Positions 15,818 to 24,563 of a stretch of DNA of 64,000 nt are shown piece by piece. A program made the translations under genes and the position numbers. Source of the DNA: Fructobacillus papyriferae (GTDB lineage Bacteria; Bacillota; Bacilli; Lactobacillales; Lactobacillaceae); assembly GCF_018437225.1 (NCBI RefSeq), contig NZ_JAAMFI010000003.1:24469-88468 (forward strand), written 5' to 3'. Position 1 is the stretch's first letter. Each line of letters opens with the position of its first letter. Below the pieces are notes generated by a model, which had not been told where the DNA came from, did not search any database, and was given only the letters and a program-made list of their open reading frames with translations.

Positions 15818-17056
15818 ATGGCGGTAGCGCAAGAGAAGAAATTAAATGAAAAATGGCTTTTGCTGGCCAACTTAGCCGCCAATACCGGGCATGCGATGAT
15901 TTGGCCGGTGACCACCCTGCACATGACCTTGTCTTTGGGACAGAGCCTGACCATGTCTGGTTTGGTTTTATTAGTTGCGGCTTTGATGAACGTCTTGGGG
16001 TCTTTTGTTGCTGGGCAACTTTTTGATCGATGGAAACCTTATCCGGCACTGTTAGGGGCTACCGTAGTGGCCTTCTTGTCGGTCGGCACACTCTTTTTCT
16101 ACAATGGCTGGCCGGTTTTTGCCATCTTGATTTGGACGGCTTCCATTGGCCTTGGTGGGATTACGACACTCTTAAACGCTTATGCGACAACGGTCTCAAG
16201 TAAGAATACCCGGGTGATTTTTAATAACATGTACATTGTCTTAAATGTCGGGGTAGTTTTGGGAACGCTCGTGGTTGGCTACCTTTTTGATTACGGCTTT
16301 TCATGGTTGATGCTCATTGCTGCCACGCTTTATTTGGTCTTAGGAATTGTCGTTTCCATCTTTTTCAATGTCGAAACGACCCCACAGACCTCTGCGGTCT
16401 CAGCAGTTGAAGAAGCGGATAACGATAGCCTGATTGCCGATCAAGTGCAAGAAGAAACCAAACAAGAAGTGACGGGCCACCGGCCGAAGTTGAAGATGAC
16501 CGCGTTGCTCTTTTGGATTGCCGGTTTCTTGTTGATCATGTACTTATCTTACATGCTCTGGGAGACCGCGATGGCGACCTACTTGCACCGAATTGGGATC
16601 TCCACTTCGCACTACGCCAACCTTTGGGTTCTAAATGGGTTGACGATCATCATTTTCCAAAAAATGATTTCGAACTGGGCCAACAAGCGAAATTATGCGA
16701 TTTCAGTGATTTTAGGTGGGCTGATTTTTGCCTTATCCTTCCTTTTGATGCTCTTTGTCGGTCACTTCTGGGAAATTATTTTGGTCTTTGAATTATTGAC
16801 GCTTGGTGAAATGTTAGCTTCACCTCAAGTACCAGCCTGGGTCGCACAGATCACGCCAAAAGAAGTTTCGGGACAAGCGCAGGGCTTTGTCGGAATGATG
16901 ATCTCGCTTGGTCGGATGCTTGGGCCTGTCTATGGTGGGGTGATGCTCGACCACGGTTGGTTTGCCGGTCTTTTTATCTCGGTTTTTGCTGGCATGGTCT
17001 TGGTTAACCTTGGGTTGTATGTGGTCGCCAGAAAAACGAAGCGAAAACGTGCTTAA
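15818..17056 (+). CDS. Major facilitator superfamily transporter
   Basis: 412 residues with 12 predicted membrane segments and a charged central loop (about residues 188-225) between the two six-helix halves. The N-terminal half contains FDRWKPYP after helix 2, the usual MFS loop position. It resembles drug:H+ antiporter-type carriers, but the substrate cannot be told. AGGGGG lies seven bases before the ATG. A TGATATACT extended -10 lies upstream. The nhaC-like gene follows 42 bases later and may share its transcript. Confidence 0.85.
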   Translation: MAVAQEKKLNEKWLLLANLAANTGHAMIWPVTTLHMTLSLGQSLTMSGLVLLVAALMNVLGSFVAGQLFDRWKPYPALLGATVVAFLSVGTLFFYNGWPVFAILIWTASIGLGGITTLLNAYATTVSSKNTRVIFNNMYIVLNVGVVLGTLVVGYLFDYGFSWLMLIAATLYLVLGIVVSIFFNVETTPQTSAVSAVEEADNDSLIADQVQEETKQEVTGHRPKLKMTALLFWIAGFLLIMYLSYMLWETAMATYLHRIGISTSHYANLWVLNGLTIIIFQKMISNWANKRNYAISVILGGLIFALSFLLMLFVGHFWEIILVFELLTLGEMLASPQVPAWVAQITPKEVSGQAQGFVGMMISLGRMLGPVYGGVMLDHGWFAGLFISVFAGMVLVNLGLYVVARKTKRKRA

Positions 17057-17098
17057 AGGAATGGACGACTGAAAATGTTCGGTCGTATGGTATGAATA

Positions 17099-18469
17099 AT
17101 GAAAACAATGAATCGAAGCTTTGCTACTATTTTGTTGCTCGGTGTCGTGGCCATTTTGGCTGGGGGAATTATCGGCTTGGGCTTGGCGCCAATTGCGCCG
17201 CTTTTGGCCGCCATTGCCTGGGTGGTCTTGTTGATGCGCCTTTCTGGTGTTTCCTTTAAAGAATCGCAGGGGGCTTTGATCAAAGGGATTGAGGCGGGTA
17301 TTGCGCCCCTTTTTCTTTTTTTGTTAATCGGTGCGATGATTGCGCTTTGGCTTGGAACTGGTGTTATTCCAACGATGATCTGGACTGGTTTTCGTTTGAT
17401 TAATCCGCAGTGGTTCTTGCCAACGGCATTGCTCACCTCGGCTTTGGTCGGGACCATGATTGGCTCGGCTTTTACGACTTTGTCGACAGTCGGTGTGGCC
17501 TTGATGGGCATCGGGATTACCCTTGGCTTTAACCCGGCTTTAGTGGCTGGAATTATTATTTCCGGGGCCATTTTTGGTGATAAAACGTCGCCTTTATCCG
17601 ATTCGACGAATTTGGCAGCGGCTGTCTCGGAAACCGATTTGTTTGCGCATCTGAAAAACTTAATGTGGACGACGATTCCAGCCATGCTGGTGACGTTGGT
17701 CCTAGCTTTTGCTTTTGGTTTTACAGGCGGCCATGCAATGGACGTGAGCGTTAAAACCGCTGCGGTGACCTCTTTGGTTACGCCAACGCTTTGGTCGTTG
17801 GTGCCGATTTTGTTGATTTTGCTGACAGCCATCAAAAAAGTACCGGCCATTCCCGCCCTCTTGATCAACGTGGTCGTTTGTTCTGCTTATTACCTGCTTT
17901 CCGGCCATTCGCTTCACGAATGGTCGAACCTGGTCGTTAACGGTTACCATACGAGCTCGCATAACCAAACCCTAATTGCGCTTTTGAATCGTGGGGGGAT
18001 GGTGGCGATGATGGATACTGTCATGTTGATTATGCTGGCGCTTGGTTTGGGTGGTTTATTGTCGAATCTCGGTATTTTGAAGACGGTGATGAACCCATTG
18101 GTCTCCAAATTAAAGTCGCAGCGTTCGCTCGTCTTTTCAACCTTGCTGACAGGAATTGCGACTAATTTCTTGGTTGGGGAACAGTACCTGTCAACGATGC
18201 TGCCCGGACAACTGTTTAAAGAAGACTATAAGCGTTTTGGCTTGTCACCCTTGGCTTTGTCACGGGCCATGGAAGATTCGGGTGCGATTGCCAATTATCT
18301 GGTCCCTTGGGGTGTCGCCGGCGCTTTTGCCAGCCAGACCTTGCACGTCTCGGTTTTGGCCTTTGTTCCCTTTACTTTCTTGGCGTTGTTGTCGCCAATC
18401 TTCTCGATGTTGTCAGCTTTGACTGGCATTGGACTCCGTCAGGCAAATGGGCAGGTCAGCAAAAAATAA
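17099..18469 (+). CDS. NhaC-family Na+/H+ antiporter
   Basis: 456 residues, about 11-12 membrane segments. The family signature GAIFGDKTSPLSDSTNLAA is at residues 159-177, and the related PWGVAGAFA stretch lies near residue 402. NhaC proteins exchange Na+ for H+; some relatives carry malate/lactate or other organic ions, so the substrate is less certain than the family. The ATG at 17099 has no clear ribosome binding site. It lies 42 bases behind the MFS gene and is followed by a terminator. Confidence 0.87.
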   Translation: MKTMNRSFATILLLGVVAILAGGIIGLGLAPIAPLLAAIAWVVLLMRLSGVSFKESQGALIKGIEAGIAPLFLFLLIGAMIALWLGTGVIPTMIWTGFRLINPQWFLPTALLTSALVGTMIGSAFTTLSTVGVALMGIGITLGFNPALVAGIIISGAIFGDKTSPLSDSTNLAAAVSETDLFAHLKNLMWTTIPAMLVTLVLAFAFGFTGGHAMDVSVKTAAVTSLVTPTLWSLVPILLILLTAIKKVPAIPALLINVVVCSAYYLLSGHSLHEWSNLVVNGYHTSSHNQTLIALLNRGGMVAMMDTVMLIMLALGLGGLLSNLGILKTVMNPLVSKLKSQRSLVFSTLLTGIATNFLVGEQYLSTMLPGQLFKEDYKRFGLSPLALSRAMEDSGAIANYLVPWGVAGAFASQTLHVSVLAFVPFTFLALLSPIFSMLSALTGIGLRQANGQVSKK

Positions 18470-18480
18470 TAATTTTTTTT

Positions 18481-18509
18481 AAAAGTCGGTGGGATTCACC
18501 GGCTTTTTT
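18481..18509 (+). terminator. Terminator of the nhaC-like gene
   Basis: AAGTCGGTG and CACCGGCTT stem with a short loop, then six T. Confidence 0.85.
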
Positions 18510-18565
18510 CGTATTATTGAGCGTAAGGGCTGAGTAGCACTCACGGTGGAAGGTTTGAAAGGCCC

Positions 18566-18594
18566 TTGCGAAATGTGCGTAAATTTAGTATATT
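18566..18594 (+). promoter_or_regulatory. rpsF-ssb-rpsR promoter
   Basis: TTGCGA at 18566-18571, a 17-bp spacer, and TATATT at 18589-18594. Confidence 0.75.
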
Positions 18595-18600
18595 TAATAG

Positions 18601-18671
18601 ACGTGAGTGCAGATCCTGCACGCACTCCTTGCAACCAACCGGTTGCCAGAGACCAAAAGGAGGAAAAATCA
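18601..18671 (+). ncRNA. Candidate S6:S18 autoregulatory leader of rpsF
   Basis: The predicted 5-prime leader folds into GTGCAG/CTGCAC and GCAACC/GGTTGC hairpins, the second with a CCGG next to the stem. rpsF leaders in many bacteria carry an RNA motif with a CCG element, bound by the S6:S18 complex. Location and CCG fit; the full consensus was not tested. Confidence 0.45.
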
Positions 18672-18971
18672 ATGACCACAGCATACGAATTAACTTATAT
18701 TATTCGCCCTGATATGGAAGCTGATGCCAAGAAGGCGCTCGTAGAACGCTTTGACGGTATCTTGACTGACAATGGCGCGAACGTTTCTAAGTCAGCTGAC
18801 TGGGCCGCTAACCGCCGTTTCGCTTACGAAATCGCCGGTTACCGCGAAGGTACTTACCACGTGGTTGAATTCACTGCCGATGTAAACGACGCAGCCAACG
18901 AATTCGACCGTTTGGCTAAGATTTCATCTGACATCTTGCGTCACATGATCGTAAAAGTAGACGAAAAGTAA
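18672..18971 (+). CDS. rpsF: 30S ribosomal protein S6
   Basis: 99 residues, the normal length. It starts [13 protein letters not shown] and contains the [12 protein letters not shown] strand typical of S6, which pairs with S18 on the small-subunit platform. AAGGAGG precedes the ATG at 18672; the upstream open frame from 18546 covers the promoter and leader. It is first in the conserved rpsF-ssb-rpsR operon. Confidence 0.98.
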   Translation: MTTAYELTYIIRPDMEADAKKALVERFDGILTDNGANVSKSADWAANRRFAYEIAGYREGTYHVVEFTADVNDAANEFDRLAKISSDILRHMIVKVDEK

Positions 18972-19001
18972 GTGTTGATTCCACCGGGAGGGACCTAAAA
19001 G

Positions 19002-19520
19002 ATGATTAATCGAGTAGTTTTAATTGGACGGTTAACCCGTGATGTGGAATTGCGCTATACCCAGTCTGGGGTGGCGGTTGGTTCCTTTACGATTGCCGTA
19101 AACCGGAACTTTACCAACGCCAATGGCGACCGTGAAGCTGACTTTATTAACGCCGTGATCTGGCGAAAGGCAGCGGAAAACTTTGCCAACTTTACTGGTA
19201 AGGGGGCCATGGTCGCCATCGAAGGTCGTTTGCAAACGCGTAATTACGAAAATAACGCTGGCCAACGTGTTTATGTGACCGAAGTTTCAGTCGACAACTT
19301 CTCATTGTTGGAGTCAAAGGCTGAATCGGAACGTCGCCGCGCACAAAACGGCTCATCTTCGGATCAAGGCGCTTCGTTTGGTGGTAACAACGGCCAAGCA
19401 GCCGATCCATTTGCAAACAGCAACCAAAATAACAATCAAAGTGCTAGCTCAAATGCTAATCCATTTGCAGCCAACACCAATTCGGAAATCGACATCTCCG
19501 ATGACGATTTGCCATTCTAA
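19002..19520 (+). CDS. ssb: Single-stranded DNA-binding protein
   Basis: 172 residues. The N-terminal OB fold (residues 1-105: [23 protein letters not shown]) binds ssDNA. A Gln/Asn/Ser-rich linker (about 110-160) leads to the acidic tip DISDDDLPF, which recruits repair and replication proteins. It lies between rpsF and rpsR, the standard arrangement in Firmicutes. GGAGG lies upstream of the ATG. Confidence 0.98.
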   Translation: MINRVVLIGRLTRDVELRYTQSGVAVGSFTIAVNRNFTNANGDREADFINAVIWRKAAENFANFTGKGAMVAIEGRLQTRNYENNAGQRVYVTEVSVDNFSLLESKAESERRRAQNGSSSDQGASFGGNNGQAADPFANSNQNNNQSASSNANPFAANTNSEIDISDDDLPF

Positions 19521-19546
19521 ATCCTCATAAGAAAGGAGCATTTCTC

Positions 19547-19810
19547 ATGTCAGAACAAAACGCACGTCCACAACGTCGTCGCCCACAAGGCGGCCCACGT
19601 CGTCGCCGTAAGGTTGACTACATTGCAGCCAACCACATCGAATACGTTGACTACAAGGACACGGAATTATTGGAACGTTTCATCTCAGAACGCGGTAAGA
19701 TCTTGCCACGTCGTGTGACGGGAACGTCAGCCAAGAACCAACGTAAGGTAACGGCCGCTATCAAGCGCGCCCGTATCATGGCGTTGTTGCCATTCGTCAC
19801 GGAAGACTAA
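19547..19810 (+). CDS. rpsR: 30S ribosomal protein S18
   Basis: 87 residues. A basic N-terminal extension ([19 protein letters not shown]) is followed by the conserved [25 protein letters not shown] core. It binds 16S rRNA together with S6. AAAGGAG precedes the ATG, and the operon ends with a strong terminator. Confidence 0.98.
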   Translation: MSEQNARPQRRRPQGGPRRRRKVDYIAANHIEYVDYKDTELLERFISERGKILPRRVTGTSAKNQRKVTAAIKRARIMALLPFVTED

Positions 19811-19817
19811 TGGTTTT

Positions 19818-19845
19818 AAAGCAGAACTTCGGTTCTGCTTTTTTT
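19818..19845 (+). terminator. rpsF operon terminator
   Basis: AAAGCAGAAC-TTCG-GTTCTGCTTT: a perfect stem with a stable tetraloop and T run. Confidence 0.93.
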
Positions 19846-19912
19846 GTTGCCATAAAGGATGGGGTGAAATATGGTAAAATAAGCCTAAGTGTAAAAGATT
19901 GTTGAGGGGAAA

Positions 19913-21937
19913 ATGAAGACATTTTTAAATATCGGGGCTTTAACCCGCTATCAACAGAATAAGACTTTTATGATGTCCGTTGTCATGGCAAGCGTGGTCA
20001 CGCTTATGTCACTGGGGCTAGCGATCTTTTTCAATTGGATCTTTGGTCTGGTCTGGCTATTGCTTTTGCTAATAATGGCTGCTTTTTTGATTCGTCACTT
20101 GATCTTTTCGAGTCAGGATTCAGAAGACTATCTGGAAGAACTGACCTATCGGGTAAAAAACGGGCAACAAGAAGCCGTTTTGCAAATGCCCGTCGGCATC
20201 ATCCTCTTTGATGAGGAGCGGGTAGTTTGGGTTAATCCCTATATGCAAGAACTCTTGGGTGACCGGGATATTATTGGTAGCACGTTTTTAGAAGAAGAAC
20301 CTGAAATTCAATCAGCCATTTCAGAAGAGGGCCACCCGACGATTAACTGGTTGAATCGTTTCTTTGAAGTTGATTACCAAAAAGAATTTGGCGCGCTATA
20401 CCTGTTCGACACCTCTGATAATGTCGCTTTGGAGAAAAATTTGGCGGACCATCGGTTAGTGACCGGCATTGTTTCGGTTGACAACTACGAAGAAGTGACC
20501 GAAGGAATGCCAGATTCTGAGACGTCCAAGTTACGTACAGAAGTGACGGAACAGCTGACCAACTGGGCCAAGAAGTACGAACTTTACGTGCGACGCTTGA
20601 CACCAGTCACTTATTTGTTGATGGGCTATCAAAAGGATCTGACCCGTGCTGAAGATGACAAGTTCTCAGTTGTCAAAGCCATTCGTGAGGCGACCGCCCA
20701 GCAAAACTCACCGTTGACCCTATCCATGGGAATTGCTTATGGGGAAAAGGATATCAACTCCTTGGTTCAATTGGCACAAACGAACTTGGACCTGGCCTTG
20801 GGTCGTGGTGGCGATCAAGTGGTTGTGAAGGCCGAAGAAGCGCCAGCGCGTTTCTACGGCGGAACGACCAATCCAATGGAGAAGCGGACACGGGTTCGTG
20901 CTCGCGTCATTTCACAAACGGTGGCCGAATTGATTGACCAAGCCGATCAAGTCTTTGTTGTTGGGCATAAGATGCCGGATTTGGATGCGGTCGGTTCTTC
21001 GATGGGCATTTGGCGCTTTAGTCAAACCCGTGATAAAAAGGCCTATGTGGTTGTGGATGAAGAAAACATTTTCTCAGACATCCAGTCACTGTTGAAGGCC
21101 GCTCGCAATGCCGATCCCGATGATCCGACACCAGGTGTCGATTTGGGTGCTTCGGTGATTAATCAAAAAGAAGCCTTGGATTTGGCAACCGACCAATCAC
21201 TTTTGGTTCTAGTCGACCACGCCAAGGAGCAATTGACAGGCGCTCCTGAATTACTAAAAGAATTGGGCAACCGTTTGGTGGTCATCGATCACCATCGTTT
21301 GGCAGAGGATGGTTTAGCTGAAAAGCCATTACTGACCTACATCGAGCCCTATGCTTCTTCGACTTCTGAGCTGGTGACGGAATTACTCCAATACCAGAAT
21401 CAAAAGGGCGCACCAATTACGCGCTTGGAAGCAACGGCCATGTTGGGCGGTATTCAGGTTGATACGAAGAACTTTGTCTTGCGGACGGGTTCAAGAACCT
21501 TCGATGCGGCTTCCTACTTACGCGCTAACGGGGCGGATAACGAGTTAATCCAGTCCTTCTTGAAAGAGAAGTTCTCGGACTTTAAGGCTCGTGCTGAGTT
21601 GGTCTCGGCAGCTGAAGTGCGAAACGATGCGGCGATTTCGGTCGGCAATAACGAAAAAGTCTATCCCGGTGTTATCACGGCGCAAGCCGCTGATGAATTG
21701 TTGCAAATCGAGGGTGTCAAGGCATCCTTTGTTTTGACAAAGCGTGATGACGGACGAGTCGGCATCTCGGCTCGTTCCAATGGCGACTTTAATGTTCAGA
21801 CAGTCATGGAAGACTTGGGTGGTGGCGGTCACCTGTCCAACGCGGCGACGCAGATGACAGACGTGACAACAAAAGAAGCCCGTGATCAGTTGGTTCAAGC
21901 AATTGAAGGACAAGAAAAAGAAGAAGCGTCGATTTAA
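19913..21937 (+). CDS. gdpP: Cyclic-di-AMP phosphodiesterase GdpP
   Basis: 674 residues. Two N-terminal membrane helices (about 20-65), a PAS-like domain (about 80-150), a degenerate GGDEF domain (about 170-300), and the DHH/DHHA1 catalytic part (about 340-660) with VGHKMPDLDAVGSSMG, VIDHHR, QVDTKNF and the C-terminal GGGGHLSNAA. It hydrolyses c-di-AMP to pApA, controlling osmolyte uptake and cell-wall stress responses. GAGGGG precedes the ATG. gdpP-rplI-dnaB is the conserved Firmicutes order. Confidence 0.96.
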   Translation: MKTFLNIGALTRYQQNKTFMMSVVMASVVTLMSLGLAIFFNWIFGLVWLLLLLIMAAFLIRHLIFSSQDSEDYLEELTYRVKNGQQEAVLQMPVGIILFDEERVVWVNPYMQELLGDRDIIGSTFLEEEPEIQSAISEEGHPTINWLNRFFEVDYQKEFGALYLFDTSDNVALEKNLADHRLVTGIVSVDNYEEVTEGMPDSETSKLRTEVTEQLTNWAKKYELYVRRLTPVTYLLMGYQKDLTRAEDDKFSVVKAIREATAQQNSPLTLSMGIAYGEKDINSLVQLAQTNLDLALGRGGDQVVVKAEEAPARFYGGTTNPMEKRTRVRARVISQTVAELIDQADQVFVVGHKMPDLDAVGSSMGIWRFSQTRDKKAYVVVDEENIFSDIQSLLKAARNADPDDPTPGVDLGASVINQKEALDLATDQSLLVLVDHAKEQLTGAPELLKELGNRLVVIDHHRLAEDGLAEKPLLTYIEPYASSTSELVTELLQYQNQKGAPITRLEATAMLGGIQVDTKNFVLRTGSRTFDAASYLRANGADNELIQSFLKEKFSDFKARAELVSAAEVRNDAAISVGNNEKVYPGVITAQAADELLQIEGVKASFVLTKRDDGRVGISARSNGDFNVQTVMEDLGGGGHLSNAATQMTDVTTKEARDQLVQAIEGQEKEEASI

Positions 21938-21986
21938 GTCATAATTGATAAAAGACGCGCTACCTCATCGAAAAAAGGAGGCAAAA

Positions 21987-22439
21987 ATGAAAGTTGTATT
22001 TTTGGAAGATGTCAAGGGACGTGGAAAAAAGGGCGAAGTGAAGAACGTGCCAGATGGTTACGCCAATAACTTCCTCATCAAAAATAAAAAGGCCGAACCT
22101 GCGACCGGCAAGAACCTCGGGGCGGTCAAAGGCCGTCAGAAGGCTGAGGAGAAGCAGGCTGCTGCCGACTTGGCTGCTGCCGAAAACCTGAAGGCTTTCT
22201 TAGAAGACGAAAAAACCGTCGTGAAGGTGCCAGGTAAGGCGGGGACGGATGGTCGTCTTTTTGGGGCAGTATCGTCCAAGCAAATCGTTGCGGCCTTGGA
22301 GAAGCAATACCAGGTCAAGTTGGACAAGCGTAAGTTGCTGTTGCCACAACCAATTCACGCTATGGGCTTTACGTCCATTCCAGTTAAGTTGCACAAGCAA
22401 GTCCAAGCGGAACTTCGCGTCCACGTACAAGAGGGGTAA
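21987..22439 (+). CDS. rplI: 50S ribosomal protein L9
   Basis: 150 residues. The N-terminal domain ([20 protein letters not shown]) binds 23S rRNA. A long charged helix (about 42-75) links it to the C-terminal domain, which contains [20 protein letters not shown] precedes the ATG at 21987. Two bases separate it from dnaB. Confidence 0.97.
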   Translation: MKVVFLEDVKGRGKKGEVKNVPDGYANNFLIKNKKAEPATGKNLGAVKGRQKAEEKQAAADLAAAENLKAFLEDEKTVVKVPGKAGTDGRLFGAVSSKQIVAALEKQYQVKLDKRKLLLPQPIHAMGFTSIPVKLHKQVQAELRVHVQEG

Positions 22440-22441
22440 TC

Positions 22442-23932
22442 ATGGCTGACGTTTCACTCATGGCCAATGAATACCGGCAGGCGCCCCAAGACATTGAAGC
22501 TGAAAAAGCGGTCTTTGGGGCGATTTTCTTTGATGTCCACTCGGACGCTGCAATGGTATCTGCTCAAGCCATTTTGGAGCCAAAGGACTTTTACCGGACG
22601 GCGCACCAAGAAATTTTCAAAGCCATGCAAGCCCTGGTCGATGACGAGCGTCCGATCGACGTTTTAACCTTGCAGGACAAGTTAAATGCCAATCAGCAGT
22701 TGGAAAATGTCGGGGGGATGGCTTATTTGGCTGAATTAGCCGAATCGACGGCTTCGGCTGCTAACTTGAAGCACTACGCCAACATTGTGCACGAAAAAGC
22801 GGTTTTGCGTCGGTTGATCGATACGTTGACCAAAAATATGTCGTTGGCATACGATGGTGCAACGGACTCGACTGAATTATTAGAAGAAGTTTCACACCAG
22901 GTGGACCAATTGGCCCAAAACCGTGGAAATGATGACCTTCGGCGCATCGAAGACGTGATTAAAGAATTTCAAGAAAACCTGGATGCGGCATCGGAAAATG
23001 ATTCGGACATCGTCGGTCTTGCAACAGGCTATCAAGAATTGGACAAACTCACCCACGGTTTCCGTGAAGATCAGATGATCGTTATTGGTGCGCGTCCGGC
23101 TGTTGGTAAGACGGCCTTTGTCTTAAACATCGCTAAAAACGCGGCTAAGTCCGAAAAGGTGCCGGTGGTTGTTTTCTCACTGGAAATGGGGGCCGTCGAC
23201 CTGGTGACCCGGTTGGTCGCTTCTGAGGGCGGCATCGATTCGAACCACTTGACGACCGGTCAAATGGATGATGACGACTGGGCTTCTTTGACGGTAGCAA
23301 CGCAGGCGCTGTCGAACATGAAAATTTATCTGGACGACACACCGGGTATTCGCATCACGCAAATTGCGTCCAAGCTTCGCCAGTTGGAGAAGGATCTTTT
23401 GGCCAACATGTCAGAAGAGGAACGGTTGGAAAATCCACACCCACTTGGTCTGGTCATGATCGATTACCTTGGCTTGATTGAATCGGGAAATACTGAAAGT
23501 CGTCAGCAGGCGGTCTCTGAAGTTTCGCGCTCGATCAAGAAATTAGCAAAGGAATTGCATACGCCAATCATCGCACTGGCCCAGCTTTCCCGTGGTGTCG
23601 AGCAGCGAACGGATAAGCGTCCGGTTTTGTCTGATTTGCGTGAATCTGGCTCGATCGAACAGGATGCCGACATTGTCGCTTTCTTATACCGTGACGATTA
23701 CTATCGAAATGAAGATGACGAGGATGGGGGACCTGCTGGTCCAGCTGAAGCGGAACAGGATTCGGTACCAATAGATGTCATTTTGGAAAAGAATCGTGCC
23801 GGAGCAAGAGGAACAGCGACGTTGATGTTCAACAAGCCGACCTTTAAGTTTGCGGATCGCGCACCAGAATACCGAGCGGGTGGGCCTGAAAACGGGCCGA
23901 TCCCACCAGCTAACATGACGAATTCCTGGTAA
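22442..23932 (+). CDS. dnaB: Replicative DNA helicase DnaB
   Basis: 496 residues. The N-terminal primase-interaction domain (about 12-120: PQDIEAEKAVFGAIFFD) and the RecA-like helicase domain with Walker A GARPAVGKTAF near residue 220, Walker B VMIDYLGLI near 339, and DLRESGSIEQDAD near 398. It unwinds DNA at the replication fork as a hexamer. An acidic insert (DDEDGGPAGPAEAEQD) precedes the final strands. The start is two bases after the rplI stop, with GAGGGG overlapping that gene. Confidence 0.97.
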   Translation: MADVSLMANEYRQAPQDIEAEKAVFGAIFFDVHSDAAMVSAQAILEPKDFYRTAHQEIFKAMQALVDDERPIDVLTLQDKLNANQQLENVGGMAYLAELAESTASAANLKHYANIVHEKAVLRRLIDTLTKNMSLAYDGATDSTELLEEVSHQVDQLAQNRGNDDLRRIEDVIKEFQENLDAASENDSDIVGLATGYQELDKLTHGFREDQMIVIGARPAVGKTAFVLNIAKNAAKSEKVPVVVFSLEMGAVDLVTRLVASEGGIDSNHLTTGQMDDDDWASLTVATQALSNMKIYLDDTPGIRITQIASKLRQLEKDLLANMSEEERLENPHPLGLVMIDYLGLIESGNTESRQQAVSEVSRSIKKLAKELHTPIIALAQLSRGVEQRTDKRPVLSDLRESGSIEQDADIVAFLYRDDYYRNEDDEDGGPAGPAEAEQDSVPIDVILEKNRAGARGTATLMFNKPTFKFADRAPEYRAGGPENGPIPPANMTNSW

Positions 23933-23935
23933 AGA

Positions 23936-23972
23936 AAAACGCCTGACTGTTTTGATACAGTCAGGCGTTTTT
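23936..23972. terminator. Bidirectional terminator between dnaB and ybaK
   Basis: AAAACGCCTGACTG and CAGTCAGGCGTTTT: a perfect 14-bp stem with an 8-nt loop, with A/T tails on both sides. Confidence 0.93.
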
Positions 23973-23976
23973 AATA

Positions 23977-24483
23977 TTAGCTTGTTTCTTCCGTCAAGTC
24001 TTCAAAGGAAGCACCAATCATTTTTCCTAAGTCTTTTGGGTTCAGCTTATCCGAATGGCCAAGTTCACCAGCAGAGACCAAAAAGAAATCGGCATCTTCA
24101 GCGTGCTTATCCAGGAAGATAGGAAAGTGTTTGTTCTGCCAAATTCCGACCGGATTGTTGGCCCCGTGGACGTAGCCGGTAGTCTTTTCCAAGTCCTTCA
24201 TCGGCAGCATGTGGACCTTCTTGTTGCCGGAAACCGCCGCCAACTTTTTCATGTCCAAACGTTCGGTCAAGGGGACTACCGCCACAACTGGACCGGTCTT
24301 GTCGCCTTTGGCAGCCAAAGTCTTGTAAATATCGGATTCTTGGATGCCCAGTTCGCTAAAACGGGCTTTCTTTTCCTCTTCGGTCAGCTCCAAGGCATTG
24401 ATGGCCAATGATTCGTAGGCCACTCCATGCTTGTCTAAGACTTGTTCTGGAAGTGTTTTCTTGTCTTTTTTCTTCTTTGCCAT
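23977..24483 (-). CDS. ybaK: YbaK-type Cys-tRNA(Pro)/aminoacyl-tRNA deacylase
   Basis: 168 residues. After a lysine-rich start it shows the YbaK/EbsC fold: DIYKTLAAKG with the conserved Lys, VVAVVPLTERLDMKKLAAVSG, and the GYVHGANNPVGI loop. It clears Cys mischarged onto tRNA-Pro. The ATG at 24483 has no Shine-Dalgarno sequence: TGCTAGAAT lies exactly six bases upstream, predicting a leaderless mRNA. It is a single gene, convergent with dnaB and divergent from the GntR gene. Confidence 0.93.
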   Translation of the reverse strand: MAKKKKDKKTLPEQVLDKHGVAYESLAINALELTEEEKKARFSELGIQESDIYKTLAAKGDKTGPVVAVVPLTERLDMKKLAAVSGNKKVHMLPMKDLEKTTGYVHGANNPVGIWQNKHFPIFLDKHAEDADFFLVSAGELGHSDKLNPKDLGKMIGASFEDLTEETS

Positions 24484-24489
24484 AGTCTT

Positions 24490-24498
24490 ATTCTAGCA
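24490..24498 (-). promoter_or_regulatory. Extended -10 six bases before the ybaK start
   Basis: The minus strand reads TGC-TAGAAT-AAGACT-ATG. With a normal start site about seven bases after the -10 element, transcription would begin at or next to the A of the ATG. Confidence 0.55.
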
Positions 24499-24528
24499 TG
24501 ACCGTCAAGCGAGCAAAAGAACGCTTAA

Positions 24529-24547
24529 AAATTGGTCGGACCAATTT
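24529..24547. promoter_or_regulatory. 19-bp palindromic operator of the GntR regulator
   Basis: AAATTGGTCGGACCAATTT is a perfect palindrome around one central G. It sits directly upstream of the extended -10 (24549-24557), where bound protein would block RNA polymerase. Its TGGTC/GACCA half-sites recall the dre sites of NagR/DasR-type HutC-family regulators. Matching palindromes precede xfp. Confidence 0.75.
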
Positions 24548-24548
24548 G

Positions 24549-24557
24549 TGGTAAAAT
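24549..24557 (+). promoter_or_regulatory. Extended -10 six bases before the GntR gene
   Basis: TGG-TAAAAT-GAGACC-ATG. No Shine-Dalgarno sequence fits between the -10 element and the ATG, so the mRNA is probably leaderless. Confidence 0.6.
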
Positions 24558-24563
24558 GAGACC

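Noticed and set aside
17086..17101. NhaC gene as another leaderless candidate
   Set aside because: Only a poor TATGGT lies seven bases before the ATG, and the gene probably shares the transcript of the MFS gene.
17053..17868. 271-residue open frame antisense to the nhaC-like gene
   Set aside because: Lys/Pro/Thr-rich translation typical of the antisense of a hydrophobic membrane protein; no ribosome binding site.
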